The notes under the pieces: model-generated | Databases searched by the model: none | Told to the model about the DNA's origin: nothing | What the model saw: only the letters and a program-made list of their open reading frames with translations | Made by a program: the position numbers and the translations under genes | Source of the DNA: Bacteroidales bacterium UBA1216 | GTDB taxonomy: Bacteria > Bacteroidota > Bacteroidia > Bacteroidales > Paludibacteraceae | Direction of reading: 5' to 3' | Assembly: GCA_002309255.1 (NCBI GenBank) | Contig: DBXI01000017.1 | Location: 1-8,513, forward strand | DNA length: 8,513 nt | Shown: positions 1 through 6,020 of the stretch, piece after piece | Layout: each line of letters starts with the position of its first letter | Position numbering within the stretch: the first letter of the stretch is position 1

Positions 1-951
1 AGTGCCGACTGGCAGTGGAACTACCTCCAAGGCAACCTCGCCAACTTCGTCTTCCCCGAGCGGAACACCGTGCTGGCCGCTGCGGCTACCCAGTTCTACT
101 GGAAGTACCTCAAGGCGCAGGCCAGCGTCCTCGGCACATTTATCTTCGATAAGATACACCAGCCCACACTCGCCACACCCACCGCCTACAAGCAGAAACC
201 GCAGTTCACACCGGCGGTGTTCATGAGTTACCAGCCCTTATTGAAAGAGGAACTTTTCTTCCGCGCATATTATAAACGCATCTTCCGTATGCCAACGTTT
301 AACGATCTGTACTACACCGATGTGGGTAACATCTCTCTTCTGCCCGAATACACTACCCAGTATGACGGTGGTGTGCAGTACGATAAGCGTTGGCTGGAAG
401 GTGTGTGTCGCGCAGTGAGCGTGAAGGCTGACGGCTACTTCAACCAGGTGAGGAACAAGATAGTGGCAATCCCCAAGGGCAACGGTCAGTACAGGTGGCA
501 GATGATGAATCTTGGTTACGTGGAGATCCGCGGCTGCGATGTGAATGCATCTACGACGCTCGATCTGACGCACGATGTGTTGTTGACGCTTGCGGCGGCG
601 TACACCTACCAAAAGGCGCAGGACTTCACTGACCCGAAGGAGATCACCTACGGCGGACAGATAGCGTATATCCCCTGGCACTCGGGCTCGGCTACGGTTA
701 ACCTGATGTGGCGAGGACTGAGCGTGAACTACGCGTTCATCTACGTGGGCGAGCGCTATCACAACTCTGCGAACATATCCGCGAACTACGAGCAGCCGTG
801 GTACACGCATGATATGAGCATCAGCTACACGATGCGCCGATGGCACTTTGCCGTAGAGATAAACAATATATTTAACCAACAATACGAGGTTATACTGAAC
901 TACCCGATGCCCGGAATAAACGGGAAAGGAATAGTGAGATTTACCATTTAG
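1..951 (+). CDS. btuB: BtuB-like TonB-dependent outer-membrane receptor, C-terminal part (5' end outside the window)
   Basis: The reading frame is open from base 1 and runs to a TAG stop at 949-951, giving the last 316 residues of a longer protein. An internal ATG at base 70 is not the real start, because frame 1 is coding upstream of it. The fragment is part of a 22-stranded outer-membrane beta barrel: alternating aromatic strands, the motif FRMPTFNDLYY (about nt 283-315) followed by NxxLLPEYTTQYDGG, then NLGYVEIRGCDV and a final strand with NNIFNQQYEVILNYPMPG ending in RFTI. These motifs are typical of Bacteroidales BtuB-type receptors, which import corrinoids using energy from TonB-ExbBD. 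The plug domain and TonB box are upstream and not visible. The BtuG-like gene starts 33 bases downstream, which supports a cobalamin substrate. That substrate is inferred from context and motif similarity; a different small ligand cannot be excluded from the barrel alone. Confidence 0.85.
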   Translation, partial: SADWQWNYLQGNLANFVFPERNTVLAAAATQFYWKYLKAQASVLGTFIFDKIHQPTLATPTAYKQKPQFTPAVFMSYQPLLKEELFFRAYYKRIFRMPTFNDLYYTDVGNISLLPEYTTQYDGGVQYDKRWLEGVCRAVSVKADGYFNQVRNKIVAIPKGNGQYRWQMMNLGYVEIRGCDVNASTTLDLTHDVLLTLAAAYTYQKAQDFTDPKEITYGGQIAYIPWHSGSATVNLMWRGLSVNYAFIYVGERYHNSANISANYEQPWYTHDMSISYTMRRWHFAVEINNIFNQQYEVILNYPMPGINGKGIVRFTI

Positions 952-984
952 ACCGCTGCGCTGAAAGAGCAAAAACTATATTGT

Positions 985-2226
985 ATGAAGAAACTGATAT
1001 ATATAGCATTGATTGGGCTGCTGATGGCCGGTTGCCGTCAGGACATAGTGATTGTGCCGCCTGAGGAAGAGCATGTAGGAGACAGTGTGCCGGAAAAATC
1101 TCAGGACACGATAGGTGGCGATACGATCCCCGTCGTGCCTCCGGATAGTCTGCCGCCGGACACGATCCCGAGCGAGCCTGTTGTGCAGGTTGCCGTTGTG
1201 GGGTTCTACCTGCTGAATGAGGGGAACATGGGCAGCAACAAATCGACGCTCGACTACTACGACTACACCACCGCTACCTATCGCCGGAACATCTACGCCG
1301 AGGCTAACCCCGACGTACCGAAGGAGTTAGGTGATGTGGGCAATGATCTGCAGATCTACGGTGGGCGGATGTACGCGGTGATCAATTGCTCGAACAAGGT
1401 GGAGGTGCTGGATGCCGGTACTTGCCGCCGCATCGGGCAAGTGGATATACCCAACTGCCGTTACATCACTTTTGATGGTCAGTACGCCTATGTCACCTCG
1501 TACGCGGGCCCTGTGTCGCTGGATGCCTCGCATGCGCAGATAGGTTATGTGGCGCGCTTCGACACCGCCACACTCCAGATCGACGCCACCTGCCTGGTGG
1601 GGTATCAGCCCGACGAGCTGGCAGTGGCCGACGGCAAACTGTATGTAGCTAACTCCGGAGGATACATGGTGCCCGATTACGACAGCACCGTATCGGTGAT
1701 TGATCTCGGCTCGTTCACCGAGATCAAGCGTATAACGGTGGCGAAGAACCTCCACCGCGTGCGCACCGACAACTACGGGCAACTCTGGGTCAGCTCGCGC
1801 GGCGACTACTACGAGACGCCCGCCAAGCTCTACTGCCTGGATACACGGACGGATGAGGTGATCGACTCACTCGACATAGCAGTTTCCGACCTGGATATAG
1901 TAGGCGACTCGCTCTACTCTTGCGCTGCGGCGTGGGACTATATTCAGATGGATGAGATCATCTCCTACTATATAATTAATGTGCGCACGCGCGAGCCGGT
2001 GAGCACGAACTTCATCACCGACGGTACGCACGAGCAGATACAGATCCCGTACTGCGTCCGTGTCAACCCCGTGACGCGCGATATCTTTGTGACCGATGCC
2101 AAGAACTACGTCACCCCCGGGCAACTGCACTGCTACTCGCCCAAAGGGACGCACAAGTGGTCGGTGCGCACAGGAGATATACCGGCGCATATAGCGTTCG
2201 TGAAAAAATTGATAATTGATAATTGA
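985..2226 (+). CDS. btuG: BtuG-like surface lipoprotein, YncE/DUF5074 beta-propeller, probable corrinoid-binding lid of the BtuB receptor
   Basis: This is a 413-residue protein. The N-terminus MKKLIYIALIGLLMAGC is a signal peptidase II signal with the lipidated Cys at residue 17 (the -3 position is Met instead of the usual Leu). A Pro/Asp/Glu-rich linker follows (about 21-66, with repeated DTIP and PPDS/PPDT pieces) and probably holds the domain off the membrane. Residues 70-405 form a repeat-rich beta-propeller of the DUF5074/YncE type, opening with FYLLNEGNMGSN, LGDVGNDLQIYGGRMYAV and GYQPDELAVADGKLYVANSGGY. In gut Bacteroides, BtuG is a propeller lipoprotein that caps BtuB, binds cobalamin extremely tightly and passes it to the receptor. 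The position directly after a BtuB-like gene fits that role. The last residues (KKLIIDN) are encoded by a 7-bp repeat. The ATG at 985 is chosen because the signal peptide begins there. Related propellers exist in other TonB loci, so the ligand is inferred. Confidence 0.85.
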   Translation: MKKLIYIALIGLLMAGCRQDIVIVPPEEEHVGDSVPEKSQDTIGGDTIPVVPPDSLPPDTIPSEPVVQVAVVGFYLLNEGNMGSNKSTLDYYDYTTATYRRNIYAEANPDVPKELGDVGNDLQIYGGRMYAVINCSNKVEVLDAGTCRRIGQVDIPNCRYITFDGQYAYVTSYAGPVSLDASHAQIGYVARFDTATLQIDATCLVGYQPDELAVADGKLYVANSGGYMVPDYDSTVSVIDLGSFTEIKRITVAKNLHRVRTDNYGQLWVSSRGDYYETPAKLYCLDTRTDEVIDSLDIAVSDLDIVGDSLYSCAAAWDYIQMDEIISYYIINVRTREPVSTNFITDGTHEQIQIPYCVRVNPVTRDIFVTDAKNYVTPGQLHCYSPKGTHKWSVRTGDIPAHIAFVKKLIIDN

Positions 2227-2227
2227 C
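2207..2227 (+). repeat. Three tandem 7-bp units (AATTGAT) spanning the btuG stop codon
   Basis: The units lie at 2207-2213, 2214-2220 and 2221-2227 (AATTGAT, AATTGAT, AATTGAC). They encode the last residues of the propeller protein and its TGA stop (2224-2226). They also create a TTG at 2216 in the frame of the next gene, which could be mistaken for its start. Short repeats of this kind turn up between genes in Bacteroidales; no function is evident here. Confidence 0.7.
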
Positions 2228-2236
2228 ATTTCGATT

Positions 2237-3292
2237 ATGAAGTTAAAGTATTCCATGACAGTGGCGCTGTGTGCGCTGGGGATGATGGCGCAAGGTGAGA
2301 ACTCGCCATACTTGAAGCATGTGTATGAGTACGTTCCGGCGCCCGGTCAGTTCGTGAACACAATGCCAGCTTACGAAGAGGGCGATGATGCGGAGGCCAT
2401 GTGCCGTAAGGTGGAGGAGCAGATAGCCGACAACGCGCGGGGGCTGATCACTCTGGGTGGCTGGGGTGGCTATCTGGTGTTCGGATTTGATCATCCGGTA
2501 GTGAATGTGCCCGGTCAGAACGACTTTATAGTTGAGGGCAATGCGTTCTACAGCAATGCGGCGCAAGGCGCGGCCGGTGGCGGCTCGTGCGAACCCGGGA
2601 TAGTGATGGTGAGCGTGGATGCCAACGGCAACGGCAAGCCCGACGACGAGTGGTATGAGCTCGCTGGCTCGGAGTACACTAACCCGCTGACCAAGCACGG
2701 CTACAGCGTGACGTACGAGCGTCCGGCAGCCGATCATGTGGCCACACCTGATCCCCAGCAGAAGTACCGCATTGACACGACATTCGTGCATTGGCAGGAC
2801 AACAGGGGCGAGGATGGCTATCTGGTACAGATCTCCTTCCACAGACAAGCGTATTACCCCGAGTGGATCGAGGCCGATCGATTAACGTTCGATGGTGCGC
2901 GTCTGCAGGACAACTACGCGTATATCAATAACCAGTACGTGCTCTATCCGCCTGCTTACGGCTACGCCGACAACCACCCAGACACCTGCCGCCTGGCGCA
3001 GCTGAACATCGAGTTGGCTGTACGCGAAGACGGTACGCCGGTGCACCTCAATGCTATTGACTTTGTGAAAGTATATACGGCACTGCACCAGCAGTGCGGG
3101 ATGATAGGCGAGACATCCACCGAGGTGAAAGGTGCGCGTGACCTGCATCCCGAAGCGATGCCTACGGAGCTTGACGAGGTACAAACAAGCAGTGTAACTT
3201 GCAGAAAGACAATCCGCGACGGGCAACTGCTGATCATTCGTGACAAACAGATATATAATCCATTAGGATATATAATAACCAAATTAAATTAA
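2237..3292 (+). CDS. Secreted surface protein of a corrinoid-locus family (WYELAGSE signature), function unknown
   Basis: The ATG at 2237 gives a 351-residue protein beginning MKLKYSMTVALCALGMMAQG, a plausible signal peptide cleaved near residue 20 with no lipobox Cys. The frame is also open from a TTG at 2216, but that would put seven extra residues before the signal peptide and overlap btuG, so 2237 is preferred. The mature part contains LGGWGGYLVFGFDHPV (about 73-88), an FYSNAAQGAAGG stretch and DANGNGKPDDEWYELAGSE (128-146). The Asp/Asn spacing in that last motif resembles a calcium-binding loop. I recall proteins with this signature beside BtuB/BtuG-type genes in Bacteroidetes, often annotated as cell-surface or PKD-domain protein, but I know of no tested function. 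Residues 324-344 (KTIRDGQLLIIRD onward) match the tail of the next gene product and look like a short type IX sorting signal. Likely role: an extracellular accessory to corrinoid capture, by inference from the operon only. Confidence 0.8.
   Translation: MKLKYSMTVALCALGMMAQGENSPYLKHVYEYVPAPGQFVNTMPAYEEGDDAEAMCRKVEEQIADNARGLITLGGWGGYLVFGFDHPVVNVPGQNDFIVEGNAFYSNAAQGAAGGGSCEPGIVMVSVDANGNGKPDDEWYELAGSEYTNPLTKHGYSVTYERPAADHVATPDPQQKYRIDTTFVHWQDNRGEDGYLVQISFHRQAYYPEWIEADRLTFDGARLQDNYAYINNQYVLYPPAYGYADNHPDTCRLAQLNIELAVREDGTPVHLNAIDFVKVYTALHQQCGMIGETSTEVKGARDLHPEAMPTELDEVQTSSVTCRKTIRDGQLLIIRDKQIYNPLGYIITKLN
3206..3289 (+). other. Region encoding a short type IX-like C-terminal sorting tail (first copy)
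   Basis: Codons 324-351 of the WYELAGSE-family gene encode K-[TV]-IRDGQ-[LV]-LIIRD followed by N-x-LG. Aligned without gaps to the tail of the DUF4465 protein, 14 of the first 21 residues are identical although the rest of the two proteins is unrelated. The pattern resembles the short C-terminal signals (RDGQ...YxLxG) on many secreted Bacteroidales proteins attributed to type IX secretion. The assignment is inferred from the motif and its terminal position. Confidence 0.6.
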
Positions 3293-3312
3293 CAAACAAA
3301 ATTATTAACCAA

Positions 3313-4887
3313 ATGAAAAAGATTTTTCTTTTTGCAGCCGGTGTGCTATCGTTTGCGATAGCATCGGCAGAGGTAGTTAAGTTGGATTTAACTACAGCCA
3401 CTAATCTGGATGGAGATGCCATCGTGTATGAGGCGAACCACACTACCGTATCGTACTACAACGATCTGCAAAACGTAATGGACAGCACATACAGTGCAGA
3501 TCCGTCATTTGCGAACATCATGGCTAACGAAGGCACGTTCTTGTTTGACCATCTGCCCACAGGCCAAAATTATGGCGGAACATCGTGGGAAGGTTTTACG
3601 GTAAGTAAGATGGCCGTGGACAGCGCCAATCAATTTGCTTGTGTAGCCAAAGGTGGCGTAGCCGGTGAAGGCACTCCGTTCCTGGTTGGTTATTATTCGG
3701 AGTATGCTTCATGGTCATTGTTGGATTATTCGCCCTGCCATGTTACGTTCGCTGATGAGTACTACCCTGTAAGCGTTCAGATCTGCCAAAATTCTTTGAC
3801 CATGATCAACCTCAAAGAAGGTTTGGGAAATGCTCGCGCATTTACTGCTGATGACGAATTGGTACTCAAGATCTATGCTATCGACGAAGAGGGTTACAAC
3901 GATGAAGACAAAGAGCCGGTAGTATATAAATTGGCAGAAGGCACCACCTTCAACGACGGTTGGGTAAAGATTGACCTCCGTCCTCTTGGTAAGACGCTCG
4001 GCCTGAACTTTGAGATGACCTCCACGGATCAGTCTTACGGTTTTGCGAACACGGCTCTTTATTTTGCAATGGATGAGCTGGTTCTCCAAACCACTAATCC
4101 GGTAGCTACCTTCGAGAACGAGGCCGGTGGTATCAACCTGACCGCTGCAGAGAGCAACTGGCAGGGAGCAGATGCGCCTGTAGCAGGAACAACTTATGCC
4201 TGGAAGAGCGGTGATTTCACGTTCCTTACGTACGCTACGAGTTGGGGTGGTTATTCTGCAACAACTGTTACCAATGAAACAGCAAACACATCAACGGGTT
4301 ACACTGAGGCTTATCGCTCTATCAGCGGTGGCGCATATGAGGGTGACAACTTTGCAGTTATATATGTAGATAATTATAATCCCGATACCGTTTCGTTTGA
4401 GGCACGAGTAGTTAAAGGCTTCTATATAAACAACACTGCTTATGCGGTTAACTCTATGTGCAACGGCGATGGCTTTGCCAGGAAGTTCGGTGAGGACGAC
4501 TGGTTCAAACTGACTATCACTGGTCTGAAGAATAAGGAGGCAGGTAATTCGGTTGAGTTCTATCTGGCTCAGAACGGCGAGTATGTAGCCGACTGGACTT
4601 ATGTTGACCTGACAGGTCTTGGCGAGATTGATGCTGTTGTATTCAGCATGAGCAGCACGGACAACGGTGAATCTGGCATGAACACTCCGGCTTACTTTGC
4701 TCTGGATAACTTCGGTGCAGCTTGTCCGGCTGACTATGTAGAGCCTGCACGTGTTGCATTCCCGAGCGAGGAAACAGCTATCAGCAATACCAACACCGAG
4801 GTGAAGGCACTGAAGGTTATCCGTGACGGTCAGGTACTGATCATACGCGATGGCAAGGCTATCAATGTACTGGGTGTAGAACTGTAA
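3313..4887 (+). CDS. Secreted protein with two tandem DUF4465-like domains, candidate BtuH-type corrinoid-binding protein
   Basis: This is a 524-residue protein starting 20 bases after the previous stop, with an A-rich leader (ATTATTAACCAAATG) typical of Bacteroidetes. The signal peptide is MKKIFLFAAGVLSFAIASA, with an ASA|E cleavage at 19/20, so it is not a lipoprotein. Residues about 70-260 and 265-470 are two copies of one beta-rich domain. Each closes with a W-x-x-[VI]DL ... F-x-M-[ST]STD ... A-x-YFA[ML]D pattern (217-253 and 428-465). The second copy is the clearer DUF4465 match: FENEAGG, DNFAVIYVDN, GFYINNTAY and DDWFKLTITG. DUF4465 proteins commonly accompany BtuB/BtuG genes. My recollection is that the B12-binding BtuH proteins of Bacteroides are of this type, but I am not certain, so no symbol is given. 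Residues 501-524 (KVIRDGQVLIIRDGKAINVL and on) form a short type IX-like sorting tail. It is the last gene before a terminator. Confidence 0.82.
   Translation: MKKIFLFAAGVLSFAIASAEVVKLDLTTATNLDGDAIVYEANHTTVSYYNDLQNVMDSTYSADPSFANIMANEGTFLFDHLPTGQNYGGTSWEGFTVSKMAVDSANQFACVAKGGVAGEGTPFLVGYYSEYASWSLLDYSPCHVTFADEYYPVSVQICQNSLTMINLKEGLGNARAFTADDELVLKIYAIDEEGYNDEDKEPVVYKLAEGTTFNDGWVKIDLRPLGKTLGLNFEMTSTDQSYGFANTALYFAMDELVLQTTNPVATFENEAGGINLTAAESNWQGADAPVAGTTYAWKSGDFTFLTYATSWGGYSATTVTNETANTSTGYTEAYRSISGGAYEGDNFAVIYVDNYNPDTVSFEARVVKGFYINNTAYAVNSMCNGDGFARKFGEDDWFKLTITGLKNKEAGNSVEFYLAQNGEYVADWTYVDLTGLGEIDAVVFSMSSTDNGESGMNTPAYFALDNFGAACPADYVEPARVAFPSEETAISNTNTEVKALKVIRDGQVLIIRDGKAINVLGVEL
4813..4884 (+). 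other. Region encoding a short type IX-like C-terminal sorting tail (second copy)
   Basis: Codons 501-524 of the DUF4465 gene encode the matching tail, beginning KVIRDGQVLIIRDG and ending NVLGVEL. It follows a Ser/Asn/Thr-rich linker (about 485-500) after the second DUF4465 domain, the usual place for a sorting signal. The DNA of the two copies has diverged at many third positions, so this is protein-level conservation rather than a recent duplication. Confidence 0.6.
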
Positions 4888-4936
4888 TATATTACATACA
4901 AATGGAGTGCATGAGATGCTGCGCTCATGAGAACAA

Positions 4937-4970
4937 GGGGAGTGTGCCGGAAGCACACTCCCTATTTTAA
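4937..4970 (+). terminator. Intrinsic terminator of the corrinoid-capture operon
   Basis: A perfect 10-bp stem, GGGAGTGTGC (4938-4947) with GCACACTCCC (4953-4962), has a 5-base loop (CGGAA) and is followed by TATTTTAAT. It lies 50 bases after the stop of the DUF4465 gene. The T tract is short and interrupted, so termination may be moderate. The stem could also act on the opposite-strand transcript, but there is no T run on that side. Confidence 0.75.
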
Positions 4971-5034
4971 TGGTGAGGATTTGGTAGCGATCAGCTGCTG
5001 ATCTGTTACTGGTCAGCGAAATGCCTCGTGAATG

Positions 5035-5089
5035 ACGCACTTATAACAGACTAATAACAGACTAACCACGCACTTATCACCCACTAAAT
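5035..5089. repeat. Five tandem degenerate 11-bp units
   Basis: The region divides without gaps into ACGCACTTATA, ACAGACTAATA, ACAGACTAACC, ACGCACTTATC and ACCCACTAAAT. Positions 1-2 (AC), 5-7 (ACT) and 9 (A) are the same in all five units. Units 1 and 4 match at 10 of 11 bases, and units 2 and 3 at 9 of 11. The 11-bp period is close to one DNA helical turn, so each unit would present the same face. Function is unknown; it could be a binding array or slippage-derived sequence. Confidence 0.65.
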
Positions 5090-5110
5090 GAAGCACCGTT
5101 ATTGTAATGG

Positions 5111-5136
5111 TATTATATATGTGAACATATATAATA
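5111..5136. repeat. Perfect AT-rich inverted repeat, 12-bp arms
   Basis: TATTATATATGT (5111-5122) and ACATATATAATA (5125-5136) are exact reverse complements around GA. As RNA this could form an 11-bp stem with a UGAA loop. It lies about 50 bases beyond the stop of the last minus-strand gene, where a 3'-end hairpin would be expected. No T run follows on either strand, so it is at best an atypical terminator or 3'-stabilising hairpin. A protein-binding site is also possible. Confidence 0.6.
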
Positions 5137-5186
5137 CATGCAGTCGTTTACAGATGTGATCTGATGAGGCGTGAATGAGTTGATGG

Positions 5187-6008
5187 TTAGTATTTAAGGA
5201 AGGGTTTGTTAAATTGATGTCGCTCATGGTCGAAGAGCCATCCCCACTTGTTGAAGTAGCGGAAGATGTCTGCGATATACTGCCAATGCAATTGATGGTT
5301 ATGATGTAAGGCTGAATGCTGCGTATAGACAAGTGTTTCGGCCGGGTAGTATAGGGTGAGAAAATCCCGATGGATCCGTCGCGAAAGATCCAGATCGTCG
5401 AGCCATAGAGCGAAGTGTTCGTCGAACAATCCGTCTGTGAGTAGCGCTTCGGTGCGCAGTAGTAGAAAGCATCCGGACAGATACGGTGCGTTGATAGGTC
5501 TTGAATGATCGAGGTGTCGCAGCTCGAAGCGATGATTGCCCTTACCGTCTTTGCCTGACGTAAACAATTGGCGCAGTAAGTCAGGGGGCGTGGGAAGAGC
5601 TTTGCACAGGTATTGTAATTCGCCGTTGGTATCGATGATACGCGGGGTTAGTTGTCCGATTAGTTTGTTGGCTTGCATCACGACGAGCAGGTTATTAAGC
5701 GCCTCGGCAGTAAGTTGTATATGAGGGCTGATGATAAGGTGAAACGGCACTTCGTCGTAGATCGACTCGCGTATGGCACTGTTGTGCGCAGCACCGCGGC
5801 TAAGGTGTCGGTCGGAAGGAATATGTTGAATGCGCTGCTTGGCACGATATCCGGCGGCTGCAAATCGTTCGGCGTCAGGCGTAGATTCGGTGGAGTTGCC
5901 CACCAGAAAGATACGATGGACAGAGTCTGAGAGCAGCAACTGCCGAGCGAGGGAGAGTATGTCCTCCTCGCTTGATTTATCCCATAGAATGGAAACATCC
6001 AGAGTCAC
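5187..6008 (-). CDS. Divergent family-2 (GT-A fold) glycosyltransferase lacking the canonical acidic DxD residue
   Basis: This 273-residue protein starts 12 bases after the preceding glycosyltransferase stop, so the two are probably cotranscribed. The fold is that of rhamnosyltransferase-like (WbbL-type) GT2 enzymes: an N-terminal Rossmann-like half (VSILWD ... IFLVGNST), GAAHNSAIR (72-80) where family members have G-x-x-x-N-x-G/A, and YLSGCFLLLRTEAL (176-189) followed by GLFDEHFALWLDDLDLSRRI (193-212), the acceptor-side FDExFxxxxEDxDL motif. Two features are unusual. The metal-binding position reads LIISPHI (91-97), so SPH replaces the usual NPD or DxD. The catalytic ED is DD (204-205). The enzyme may use a different metal arrangement, be metal-independent, or have weak or no activity. 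Substrate unknown; probably acts on a lipid-linked or surface glycan on the cytoplasmic face of the inner membrane. Confidence 0.8.
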   Translation of the reverse strand: MTLDVSILWDKSSEEDILSLARQLLLSDSVHRIFLVGNSTESTPDAERFAAAGYRAKQRIQHIPSDRHLSRGAAHNSAIRESIYDEVPFHLIISPHIQLTAEALNNLLVVMQANKLIGQLTPRIIDTNGELQYLCKALPTPPDLLRQLFTSGKDGKGNHRFELRHLDHSRPINAPYLSGCFLLLRTEALLTDGLFDEHFALWLDDLDLSRRIHRDFLTLYYPAETLVYTQHSALHHNHQLHWQYIADIFRYFNKWGWLFDHERHQFNKPFLKY

Positions 6009-6020
6009 GATGGTCAGGAA

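Larger units (their letters stand above)
4888..5186. other. Convergent intergenic region between the two operons
   Basis: These 299 bases separate two stop codons that face each other. They contain the plus-strand terminator, five degenerate 11-bp units (5035-5089) and an AT-rich palindrome (5111-5136). A 14-bp palindrome, TGTAATATATTACA (4883-4896), overlaps the upstream stop codon. I see no convincing gene, tRNA or promoter of the Bacteroidetes type (TTTG plus TAnnTTTG). Open frames crossing it on the minus strand run into the real genes in a different frame and are not supported. Confidence 0.6.

Noticed and set aside
1..951. Cobalamin riboswitch for the B12 operon
   Set aside because: No untranslated leader of this operon is inside the window; the receptor gene is already open at base 1.
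238..972. Minus-strand open frame opposite the receptor gene
   Set aside because: Antisense shadow of the TonB receptor C-terminus; the plus-strand barrel motifs are unambiguous.
2216..2236. TTG start for the WYELAGSE-family gene, overlapping btuG
   Set aside because: It adds residues before a good signal peptide and is created by the 7-bp repeat; the ATG at 2237 is a better start.
4291..5040. Minus-strand open frame of 249 codons
   Set aside because: It is antisense to the DUF4465 gene, whose signal peptide and domain motifs are clear; the translated shadow shows no recognisable motif.
5035..5089. CRISPR-like array
   Set aside because: Units are 11 bp, degenerate and have no spacers; no cas genes are present.
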